Positions 27,001 through 37,100 of a stretch of DNA of 64,000 nt are shown here, piece by piece. Both the position numbers and the translations under genes were made by a program. Source of the stretch: Apostichopus japonicus (taxonomy: Eukaryota > Echinodermata > Holothuroidea > Aspidochirotida > Stichopodidae); NCBI RefSeq assembly GCF_037975245.1, contig NC_092583.1:17630764-17694763 (forward strand), read 5' to 3'. Every line of letters begins with the position of its first letter. Positions within the stretch are counted from its first letter, which is position 1. Under the pieces are notes generated by a model that was given only the letters and a program-made list of their open reading frames with translations, made no database searches and was not told the origin of the DNA.

Positions 27001-27752
27001 TAGAGGGGGTGTTGAATACAGGCCATGTAAATAATCTCAGGGAGAGGAGAAAGGGTCTAATGGAGGTGGTAAAATTGATTCTATTCTATACACATGACTG
27101 ACCTATCATTCCCAGATAGAGGGGGGTGTTGAATATAGGCCATGTAAATAATCTCAGGGAGTGGAGAAAGGGTCTGATGAAGGCGGTAAAATTGATTCTA
27201 TTCTATACACATGACTGACCTAATTTGCATATTTGGGGGAGGGGGAATACTGATTTTAGTCTGTCTGAATGGACTGTACTGTACAGAAATGTTAAGCTTC
27301 ATAGTGTTTCGTTTCATTCTATGTAGGAAAGAATGCTTGAAAAGGTTGATTGTGGTATTTTATTGTGGTTAATTTTAGTTGAATACTATTTTATCTTTAA
27401 TGTAAGTCTCTGTACATATTGATAATACACACTGTGTGCACAACAAATGACGAGTTAGTTTATATTCATTATAAAGATAACAATATTGACCTATTTGCAT
27501 ATTTCATTTAAATTGGTAGGTGAGATAGTGTTCTGGTTTCCTTCGATGAGATATCACAGAGAGGTTGCAGACGGTTGCTCCTTGAGTCTCAGGTTCAGAT
27601 TCCAGATGCCTGCACCAAAGACGTTCCTTGAAGATGTGAAAACAGACTTATCATCTCTCCATTCAGAAAATGGCAGAGATAACACTTCTCCTTTAAGTTT
27701 TATAACAAAGTGCTCAATAGTTGAAGAAAATGGCAGGTGGGTTTTAAGGTGA
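21096..27752 (+). CDS. membrane-anchored JmjC/cupin-like protein, 7 coding exons
   Basis: Coding exons are 21096-21339, 22350-22523, 23100-23170, 24289-24402, 25012-25176, 26203-26296 and 27520-27752. All junctions are GT-AG with matching phases, and the product is 364 residues. Residues 1-33 are basic/polar, followed by one or two hydrophobic segments (about 35-53 and 56-72). The region from about 90 on (SKADFEEQIDKGEPFILTEAM, WPSDWDCHNFIKMYPDVEYF) resembles the N-terminal part of JmjC dioxygenases. The barrel is recognisable at LYLGVAGTGIPPYVEE (232-247), FSGVTAWSF (257-265) and EIVFWFPSMRYH (289-300). The usual HxD iron ligands align with Y244-V-E246 and the usual Lys after the Gly is replaced, while the distal His (H300) remains. 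It may therefore be a pseudoenzyme or bind its cofactor differently. The fold assignment is by motif only, and I cannot name an orthologue. Confidence 0.82.
21718..21879. repeat. foldback (inverted-repeat) element in intron 1 of the JmjC-like gene
   Basis: A 5' arm (21718-21789) and a 3' arm (21803-21879) are imperfect reverse complements around a 13-base GC-rich centre, GAGGCGCAGCCGA. Shared stretches include TGCAATAGTGCAAATATTT and GTTCCATTCAAC. A further inverted pair, TTATACAACACC (about 21881) and GGTGTTGTATAA (about 22096), lies just beyond and may mark a larger compound element. It looks like a MITE or foldback element; the superfamily is not assignable. Confidence 0.8.
23325..23406. 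repeat. short tandem duplication in intron 3 of the JmjC-like gene
   Basis: Two adjacent copies of ATTAATTAGCATGGAATCAA plus ACATT are followed by a partial third (TTTATTAATTAGCAGG). Confidence 0.8.
24112..24190. repeat. short tandem repeat in intron 3 of the JmjC-like gene
   Basis: CAGTTTTGTATCAAA followed by TCTAGCGATATTT or CCTACGATATTT occurs about 2.5 times with a period near 28 bases, ending 100 bases before exon 4. Confidence 0.75.
25727..26018. repeat. GTGATAGTGTAT-type degenerate tandem repeat in intron 5
   Basis: Irregular tandem repetition of GTGATAGTGTATTGTG and GTGATAGTATCGTGCTTGTG. Units vary in length and order, so no single clean period can be given. Confidence 0.8.
26986..27218. 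repeat. two-copy 116-bp tandem duplication in intron 6
   Basis: The segment beginning CCTATCATTCCCA and containing GGCCATGTAAATAATCTCAG and TCTATTCTATACACATGACT occurs at 26986 and again at 27102 with about ten differences. It lies 300 bases before the last exon of the JmjC-like gene. Confidence 0.9.
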
Positions 27753-27879
27753 TGTTGGACCAAGGATACTATGAACATATTCAAGGCAGGTGAAGACAAG
27801 GAAGAAATGTTAGTACATGAAGGAATGCATGAGCAAAATGTTTCCTGTTTATGCTCAAGATTTGACTGTGTTGATGCTA

Positions 27880-28100
27880 CGTGTGATTCTGGGGTCGATG
27901 CTATGGTCGACTCTAGGTTCATGCTATTCTTGACTCTAGGTCGATGCTGTGGTCGACTCTAGATTCATGCTATTCTTGACTCTAGGTCGATGCTGTGGTC
28001 GAATCTAGATTCATGCTATTCTGGACTCTATGTTGATGCTGTGGTCAAATCTAGATTCATGCTATTCTGACTCTATGTTGATGCTGTAGTTTACTCCTGG
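27880..28100. repeat. about 46-bp tandem repeat after the JmjC-like stop codon
   Basis: The unit GACTCTAGGTCGATGCTGTG followed by GTCGACTCTAGATTCATGCT and ATTCTT recurs 4-5 times with drift (AGGTCGATG becomes ATGTTGATG). It lies in the presumed 3' UTR or flank, 130 bases after the stop at 27752. Confidence 0.8.
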
Positions 28101-28156
28101 TTTCATCATATGGTTAGGGTTGACTGTAGATTGATGCTTCCATTGACGGTATGGTT

Positions 28157-28340
28157 GACTCAATGCTTGGCTATTATTGACTCAATGCCTGGCTATTGTT
28201 GACTCAATGCCTGGCTATCGTTGACTCAATGCCTGGCTATTGTTGACTCAATGCCTGGCTATTCTTAGCTCAATGCCTGGCTATTCTTGGCTCAATGCCT
28301 GGCTATTGTTGACTCAATGCTTAGCTATTGTTGACTATTC
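28157..28340. repeat. 22-bp minisatellite
   Basis: GACTCAATGCCTGGCTATTG plus TT repeats about eight times. Units alternate between TTGACTCAATG and TTAGCTCAATG/TTGGCTCAATG. Just downstream (28460-28540) is a short duplicated ACTAGTATCA stretch. Confidence 0.85.
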
Positions 28341-28540
28341 TTGTTCATACTTACGGTTTGAAACACTGCATAGACTTGTATTAAGTATGTGCTTGTACTC
28401 TAGCGTAGTTCCATGTACTTTAACTTGTGGATTTGTACTTTTACTCAAGAATTTTGAAATGTAGTATCAATACTAGTATCACACTAGTATCATAATGGTA
28501 GATACTAGTATCACACTAGTATTGTAATAGTAGATACTTT

Positions 28541-29598
28541 TACTCAGTCTTGTATTCACAAGATATCAAGGGGAATTCACTTCTACTCATACTGTTGTAC
28601 TCGTAATCATGCACATTGTACTCATGCTGTTGTTGTTGTTGTTGAATTCAGTAGTAACAGAAACGTACAAGATTAAAGAAACAGGAAATAACTTCTTGTA
28701 TTAAACATGGGAAGGCCAATAATTGACAAAACAACAACAATAATTTCTGATGCATTATTTTTATTCCCACGTTTTTGGTTTCCTCTTTGAATACAGAAAA
28801 AGCTCCATAAATGGCTAGAAAATAGCAGAAAATATTGTAATTTGATAAAGCTATAAGAAAGTATCTACTTCTACAAAGCGGAAAAGCCTTAAGTTTGATT
28901 AGAGTTCTGAGAGTTCTTACTGATACTGCATTCATTTGTATTAATTAATAAATCAATTTGTCAGCTTACTGACTTGATCAGTATACTATATCACTATGCC
29001 ATGGTATCAGAACAACCTTAGGGCATTGTTTAAATATCAATCCTTGATGATTTTTGCATAAAACTGTTTTGTTATGCACGATATATGGTTTGCTTTGCGT
29101 TTAGTAAGGTTACAGAATACTGCTGCCAGTTAAAAAACATACTTGATCATGTTCAATCAAGTTTCCTACATATGCTACAACTCCATTTTCAATGTTCCCC
29201 CCTCATTTGTTAACTCATCTGTTTCGTTTTAGGTATCCAGTCCACAAATACAGGATTATGTCTAGTAAATAGTTGTAACATTCTCTAGATCTGCTGTAAT
29301 GCATCATAAGTTTCTCTATTTTCTGCTGTAATGCCTGATAAGATTTCCTCACAACAACATACTGCCATGTGGCAGTAAACTTAACAAATCTGTTGCATTG
29401 TTTAAGCCATGTGCAGGGGGGTTAGCTTCTGTCATTTTAACTTTGTGCCATTTGCAAGATGCATGTTAAGCTCTGCATAATATGTAACACTACCAGCATA
29501 GTTTGTTGTCATGGTAACAATGGTGCAATCACCATTATGTAGCCTATTGTAGCTCAACAGACCTATTATGGCATGGTAGAGCAAGTTTGAATTTATAA
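28541..29598. other. intergenic, no gene seen
   Basis: AT-rich sequence with short open frames only and a (GTT)n run at 28630. A weak acceptor-like TTTTAG at 29233 opens a frame of fewer than 20 codons, which is not enough to call. Confidence 0.6.
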
Positions 29599-29612
29599 AT
29601 GAAATATGTGTA

Positions 29613-30352
29613 CAGTATACTGTATATACAGTATACTACATATACAGTATACTGTATATACAGTATACTACATATACAGTATACTATATATACAGTATAC
29701 TACATATACAGTATACTGTATACAGTATATTATATATATAGTATATATTGTGTACATTATACTGTATATATAGTATATTGTATATACATATACTGTATAT
29801 ACAGTATACTATATATACAGTATATGTATATACAGTATACTATATAAACAGTATACTGTATATACAGTATACTACATATACAGTATACTGTATACAGTAT
29901 ATTATATATATAGTATATATTGTGTACATTATACTGTATATATAGTATACTGTATATACAGTATACTACATATACAGTATACTGTATATATAGTGTACTG
30001 TATATACAGTATACTGTATATGCAGTATACTGTATATACAGTATACTATATATACAGTATATGTATATACAGTATACTATATAAACAGTATACTGTATAT
30101 ACAGTATACTACATATACAGTATACTGTATACAGTATATTATATATATAGTATATATTGTGTACATTATACTGTATATGTAGTATACTATATATACAGTA
30201 TACTATATATACTGTATATACAGTATACTGCATATACAGTATACTGTATATACAGTACACTATATATACAGTATACTGTATATACAGTATACTGTATATA
30301 CAGTATATGTATGTACAGTATACTATATATACAGTATATATTGTGTACAGTA
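29613..30352. repeat. palindromic TATACAGTATACTGTA array, about 740 bp
   Basis: The array is built from TATACAGTATAC units joined as self-complementary TATACAGTATACTGTATA, so both strands read nearly the same and all the long open frames here are artefacts. A distinct block (TACAGTATATTATATATATA then GTATATATTGTGTACATTAT) occurs at 29721, 29893 and 30130. This shows higher-order duplications of about 172 and 237 bases. The structure can form cruciforms. Confidence 0.95.
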
Positions 30353-31768
30353 TACACAATACTACTATGGCAGTCAACCTAACAGTAAAGTTAGAACCTG
30401 GGCACGAAAACTAAACAACTTAACTGATCCTCTGTCAACCAGAATCAGCTTTCATCAAGACTGTAACCGTATTATGACGTTGTTACCTAAATGGTGCTGT
30501 GTGTGTAATACACACCTCAGACACCGCATAGAAACTGTAACTAGAATCTACAATGAACACATTCAGAAATATCACGACTTTTTTCTTAATCTCTTACTTA
30601 TATAAGTCACCACTGCGTGAAAGATACCTCATACTGCTGCACAGTTACATGCGGCTGTCTGAGTAAATATTTGTTTCACTGTCAGGAATTTCACTATTTA
30701 ATAACTTAACATAAGTCTATGATCGTCAGATACATAAATTTCAAGCTTTCAAATCGGTGGGTCGAAAAATATTACACTAAATAGAATGTGAATATTAAAA
30801 TGAAACATAATAACCTTTGTCATTGTAATACAATTAATATTTGTCTGATTAATATAAAGATATAGCACCAAAGCTTTAAAGCAATTTTTTTTTATTTTAT
30901 AGAAAGTGTTTTCATCATATTTTCTCTTGAAACACTGCACATGGCATTACCATTTCAAACAAGAATGAATGTATAGCACCCAATCTTAGTTTTCATAAGC
31001 TGACTAAGCTGTGTGTAATTACTGTGCTTGCATACTAATGTTACTAACCAAGTACTATAGCACAGTGTAAGCACTTTGATCTTTTAATGACAATTTGCAG
31101 CAAAAGTTTACTTTATGTATAATTTCATTCAACAAGTGCAATAAAATACTTCAAAACTTTATTCAATAAATGTTTTTCTCCATAACATATTGCTACCTAA
31201 GAATATACTGTATTACTTGTCCCCATCACCCCCCTTCCCTCTCCCCCAGTGACCCTGGATCCATGTGACTCCCCTGCCCCCATCCTTAAAGTCAATCTTT
31301 CAGACAGTCTGTTGTTACTTGTGGCCATTCTCATAGAAATTGCCTATCCATTTAGTATGTTTGTTTCTACCATAAGGAATGTATTTAATGCATCTTGTCT
31401 TACAATAACTGCATTCAAATGATGTCCTCTTCTTTCATAGATTTTTCTACCCATGCAAGGAAAATAGTTACACATGCATGACACTTGGCCTCATGAGGCC
31501 ACAAAGAAGACAAATTTTGAATTTTTCAATATCTTACAAAATGGCATTTTTCACAACGGAATGTGTACTGAAGGATAACTTGCAGCTTTAATCTCTTGAT
31601 GAGATTTTCTCTCTTCCTTATTCTAGGCTCTTTTCTTTGTCTTGTCTTTCTCCCTTTCTTTCTTTTTCTCTCAGCCATGACTAAAGTTCAAGATTGTACC
31701 TTTCCAAACATTGCAGTATTTGCTACTCCCAACACCCCCCTTCCCACCACAACTCTCTTTCTTTTCAG
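30353..31768. other. intergenic; contains part of a dispersed repeat
   Basis: 30386-30440 (AACCTGGGCACGAAAACTAA then CTGATCCTCTGTCAACC) resembles 53869-53915 (AGCCTGGCCACGAAAATCAA then TTGATCCTCTGTTAACC), so this is part of a diverged dispersed repeat. The rest is AT-rich with no gene recognised. Confidence 0.5.
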
Positions 31769-31900
31769 ATTCAACAGTTGGAGAGTAGAGTTGCATCTCT
31801 GCAAGCCGGTCACTCTTGGAAAGCGAACAATTTGGAAAATGAAAACAGTTTCATGATGGTTACAACTCATGCCGTAACGTCAAAGTCAAGTGTGCGATAA
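31769..31900 (+). other. possible terminal coding exon of unknown gene
   Basis: A pyrimidine-rich acceptor (CTTTCTTTTCAG, AG at 31767-31768) is followed by an open frame of 43 codons beginning IQQLESRVASLQAGHSWKAN, with heptad-like hydrophobic spacing, and ending at TAA 31898-31900. If translated in phase 0 this would be a short coiled-coil C-terminus. I could not find upstream exons in the 4 kb before it. Joining it to the JmjC-like gene through a donor-like GCAG/GTGGGT near 27737 would use another frame that also stays open for 29 codons. Weakly supported. Confidence 0.25.
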
Positions 31901-34113
31901 ATGTCTATTTCTCAATATTTCAACCTAATTCTGCAGGTTGGATTCTAATATTTTACTTTCATGATTTCTCAAACAATTTAAAAATATTGTCTAACCACCA
32001 TTTTCAATTATCAGGGAATGGAAGGCTCTGACATGTTGCTCATTTATGCACTTTCTTTGTAGCACATTTCAACACCATATTTATGATAGTACCTTCAACT
32101 TGAAAAAATTTTATTACAAAAAATAATTTTCATACAATTAATGACAAGTTTTCTCTTTTAAATATGACTTGTATTATAAAATAGCTACTTGAAAAGATTA
32201 AAAAGATACTTAGTTGACACAAGAAGAGAAAAGATTAGTATAATAACATGATTCAAGGCAAGACTTTGGCAAATCGAACTAATCCCTCTTTTAATCCTCA
32301 CAAAAAACCATCAGAAGGTACTTCATTGTTCAGCTGTCCGGGATAACACGCAGGGAAAAAAGCGATGCTTTACAAAAACTGGATCATGTGCTTTAAAGCA
32401 TCCATTAATAATATCACTATATAATGCAAAAGATGCCAGCCCTTTGGGAACAGATTTGAGTATAATGAGGTTCAAAGTATGCATACTTCACAGAAAATAT
32501 TTTTTCTTTTCCCCAACAATGGATAAAAAAGCTTCCACACCAGAAGTGGGTCAAAAACTGGAAATTTTCAAACTTTAAACAGGAGTTGTGAGATCTCAAC
32601 AAGCCATTGAAGGGGGTTGGCAGGATACTGACATTAGAAGCATCTTTGTAACTCCTTGAGAAAAGTTGAGCTGGATATGAAAATAAATTGGAAACTTCAG
32701 TCTTTCAAATGGTCACAGAGTTCTCTAAAAGTTTTTTTTTCAGTAGAGCTTTCTCTTGTCACATTTCATTTTTTTGACCAATAACCCATTATTTGTATTT
32801 TATAACCAAACATTGAACTTTCATGTTTCATGCTCTTCCTTGCATTCTCACTGCTTTTGGAATCTAGTTTATTCTTACTATAAACCCTTCATGTTACAAG
32901 GTGAACTGCCTTCTGCAAAAGCTATAATTAATCAAGGATCAAAACAAGAGTAAGAACAATACTGTTCCACCATATTTCCAAGATCTCTTGGAATTTAAAA
33001 CAAAACAAAAAATTAAAATCTCTATCAAGGTGCAAATATTATTTAATAAAAAGCTTTAGGAATCAATAGAGTTTCACCCCAACTTTTTCACCAACCATCC
33101 ATGACATCTCCAACTAAGAATTTCAACACATTCATAAAAAAAAAGATGGCTTCTTAAAGCATTGGTCAAAAAGTATTCCTAATCACCTAAACCTATCACC
33201 AACTCAATAATGGTGTAAATTTTGATGCTCATAAAATAACTGTAATCAAATGAAATAGTGTTCCTCAATATCCAATGTTTCTTGATTCAAGCCATCGGGG
33301 TAATATTCTACACTTGATATGCTTAGTGCACAACAGGCCCAGTTACAGGTATCGATCCACTACCCCCCTCCCCCCCCCCCCCGGTTATAAGTACTAAGTT
33401 TCCACTGATGAGTACAAACTTAAAGCTCGAGAAGAAGTACACTAGACAAACACAGAACCTTTAAATGATGACTTCAGGCAGAATTTTAGCGAAGTCCAAG
33501 AAAATACTTGAGGAGTGCTGGTAATGTTTCTATTGCTATTCTGGTTTCTCAAGAAATTTATCTTTAAAATATGCTCAATCTCTGGAATGCTTCTTTAAGC
33601 CTAAATTGCTGCTGACATTGGCTCCTCAGTGCTAGCCATAATGTTAGTTCTAATCAACTATTTTAAAACTTCTAACTAAACCAAAAATATGTTCTTTCGA
33701 CTTCATATATCAACAGATCACCTTCGGATGACATTCCTTGACAAATTTGTGAAACATTGTTAACATGTCATTTGAGGCTATCAAAAAACTTTGATTGGCA
33801 TCTGAGGAACTATCCTATAAATGGTCTGTGTGTTAGACTATATATAGCTAGTCACAAAAGTTGTTGGAACTCAGCAGGTTCAAGGGTCTTTTCTCAAAGA
33901 TTAAAATAATTAAAAACCAAATACAACTTGGCTGATAGCAACTAGTGTACATCATACCAAAATTAATTCTGTGCCTATAGTCATTCTTTGAGTGGTTATA
34001 GAAAAGGAAGCTACACACCGTTTGATGATTATAAAATGCACTATTTTCTCATGCCGATATGTACTACATTAATCTTCTTAATAAAATACAGAAAAGCAAT
34101 TTCAAAAACGTAC
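31901..34113. other. intergenic / 3' UTR of the zinc-finger gene
   Basis: AT-rich with a C14-type run near 33370. Candidate minus-strand poly(A) hexamers are ATTAAA near 33043 and AATAAA near 32868, so part of this is probably zinc-finger 3' UTR. No other gene seen. Confidence 0.45.
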
Positions 34114-37100
34114 TCATTCTTTTTTAGGTCTGCCGCCACCTGTGTGCCCAAGTTGCCACAGGTCTATACCGTGATATCTCTTCAGGTGATTTTTCAAACT
34201 GACATTGTGTGTGAAGGATTTCATACAGTTGTGACAGCGGTATGGTTGTTCCCCAGTGTGTTGTCTCATGTGGTTCTTCATGTTGGTTCTTTGTGTGAAA
34301 CCACGGTTGCAGGTTGGGCATTTGTGTGGCTTTTCTGTCTTATGAACCGCTTCGTGCTTATCGCAGTGCTTCTTAGAATTGAACTCCTTACCACAAATGC
34401 CACACTTGTACGGCCTACTCGGTTTGTGCCTCTCCAGAATGTGCTTGGAAAGTGACGACGGCTTAAACTCTTTGCTGCAAAAGTGACAAGGCACCTTCTT
34501 CTGTGGAACATGTACCCTTCGGTAGTGGAAACGGAAATAAGTCTGTGGGTAAGATTTACCGCATATATCACAGAGGACACTTGGGCCGGGCCGCTTACAT
34601 CTGTGTTTATCCTTGCGTTTCATATATGGAAGTTTCATTTTACAAAAGGGGCAATCCAAGGGAATTTTGACCCATCTTTCTAATAACATGAGCAGGTCTT
34701 CTTTCTCGAATGGATTATTTGTTTCATCCGTCTCTTCATTTTCGTCTTTGTCTTCTTCTTCTTCGTCGTTGTTGTTGTTGACTTTGTCAGGGTTCTCTGT
34801 TTCATATTCGATTCCATCTTTTAGAGAAGATAGACTCTCTTCTGTAGGTGGTTGATTCTGCTCCATTTCTAGGTGAGATGGAACGGTGGCAGGTCGTGGT
34901 GGTTGACTCAGCAGCTGAGGTTCCTGTTGTGTTGATTGTTGTGGTGGGTCTAGGAGTTGATCTGATGAAGATGCATTCATTGAGGGAAGGAGTTGAGTGG
35001 GTAGTCGAGATGGTTGAGATGATGGACGTGGGGAATTCAGAGGTGGTTGATGCAAAGTTTGAGAGGGAGATTGGGGTTCAGATGTTGTTTGCCTGGAACT
35101 TGTTTCTCCAAAACCATCTGATCTGTGGCTGTTTTGCAAGTCCATCCCATCTACTTGGTGGTTAGAACTAAACTGTTCATCCTCCTGCTGGACCTCTTGA
35201 AGACCCATACCACCCCCATGATTGGTGGATCCCATGGCAACCATACTGGAATGAGTTGTCGTGGGCGATGGCGTACTGGTGGGCAATCCATCGTTATTGG
35301 ATGCAGAGACAAATGATGAATTTGAAACTGGCGGCACCATCTGACCTTCCGGCAGTCCAATGCCAGGTACTCCAAAGATTGCTGCTGTGGCACTTGCCAT
35401 TGGTGCCAAGGAGTGTGGCGGGAGGGGTACCATACCATTCTGAGCACCCTCGAATAGAGGGGGTCTGTTGAAACTCTGCTGAAAACTTGGCATACCTGGT
35501 AAATGTGGCAAGGCTGTTGGTGTTCCAAGATAACCAGGCATCAACATTTCAGTAAAGTGTTGGATTCTTGCCTCCATGGTCTTGTCTGAAAGATCAGACG
35601 CATTAGGTGTTCGTGGATTGGGGTGTTCTGAGTTTTGATCTGTGTGCTGATGTAATAACAATGGCAACGGTTCTTCTAATGCTATACTATACAGGCTTCT
35701 CTCTTCGTCTGCTGTCAAGACTTTGTTCCTCAAAAGAAATTCACGCAGAGCACCGACAATCTCTGGATGCATTGCAAGCAGATGACGACATGCTTGCAAG
35801 GGAAGTTCATTTTCATGATTACAAATTTTGCACTGGTACACTTTATTTAGGTCTGTCCAGCTGACTCTCCGAATGAACATGCTGTGAGAAGAAAGGAAAA
35901 GTGAGAATTTTATAGGATTAAACAGAAAAATTGATATCAACAAATTGAAGGACTAAATTTTTGGAAACGTTTCTGATGAGGCTTTAAAACTACATGAAGT
36001 TTAATTGGGTCTTAAAGGATGAATCAGAGAGGACAAAGGGTTTGATGAAAATCTACCTAAAATGAAAATGATGTAATCTTTACTTTGCAGTAACCTAACT
36101 TACCAGACTAAGTAAAGTGCAATCCCCTTCAGTTTGAATATACTTTTGGTTTGTACAGAGAGCCAATGTTTACGGCTTGCAGTTGTCCTTACCATTACCA
36201 GATAAGTGTGAACATAGCTGATGGAACACCAAAAAAGTATTTAGAAATGATTCAACAGCACATCTATTATCACTTACCTTGGACCTCTTTTCAGAGGTGG
36301 GGATTTTGGCTTTACTTTCACCTTCTCAGTCACTTTCACAGGATTTTTCCTCCTCCCTCTGGGAGCACCTCTTGGTCTTGAAGTCGTCTGCGGTTTCAGC
36401 TTTGGAGTTGCTGCAGATTTCGTGACTCTCGGAGTTGTCTTGGAAACAGGTTTAGTTGCGACTTTAGTCATGATTTTAGTCACAGCTTTGGCTGTGGGCT
36501 TTTTCCGGGGTTTTCGTTTCCGCTTTGGGGCAGGTTTCCCATAATCAACATCAGCGGAATCGTCGGACATCTCGGATGACTTCCATTCCTCTTCATCCTC
36601 CTTGTACCGTTTCAGTGCTTTCACCGCTGGATAAATCAGTTCCTCATCTTCAAGGTATTCATCTCCTTCATCAAATTCATTTTGGTCATCCTCCTCATCC
36701 TCTTCCACCTCCTCATCGAAGTTCTCCATCTCTTCTGTCTCGTCGCTCTTGCCCCGTAACCCTTGCAGCAGCTTTGTCGTAGTACTGATGATGTGTGGTT
36801 CTCCTTCTTGGCTAACATTCTTTGGAGTGGAATCTCCGTTACTTGGCACTGCTGGGAAAGAAGCTTCGGAATCTGGATGAAAGTCACTGTCACGGTGGAG
36901 ACCCTGTGGAGATGACTGTTTTCTTCTTCTTGCACCTTGGTTTTTCTTTGTTAATTGCTTTGCCTGCAGTTTCTCTTTCTTTACTGATTGTCTACAAAAC
37001 AAACATAAAGGAATTCTCAATAAAAAAGACCTCATCTTAACCCAACAAATTATGATCAACAAGAAAACTTCAAACAAGACTGTTGATAAATGACCTATGA

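Noticed and set aside
29599..30414. Open frames up to 206 codons on both strands
   Set aside because: They come from the self-complementary TATACAGTATAC array.
34114..35943. Start of the zinc-finger protein at the first Met of the long exon 4 frame
   Set aside because: The stretch before 35881 is intron: TTTCTTCTCACAG is an acceptor, and phases connect with three upstream exons.
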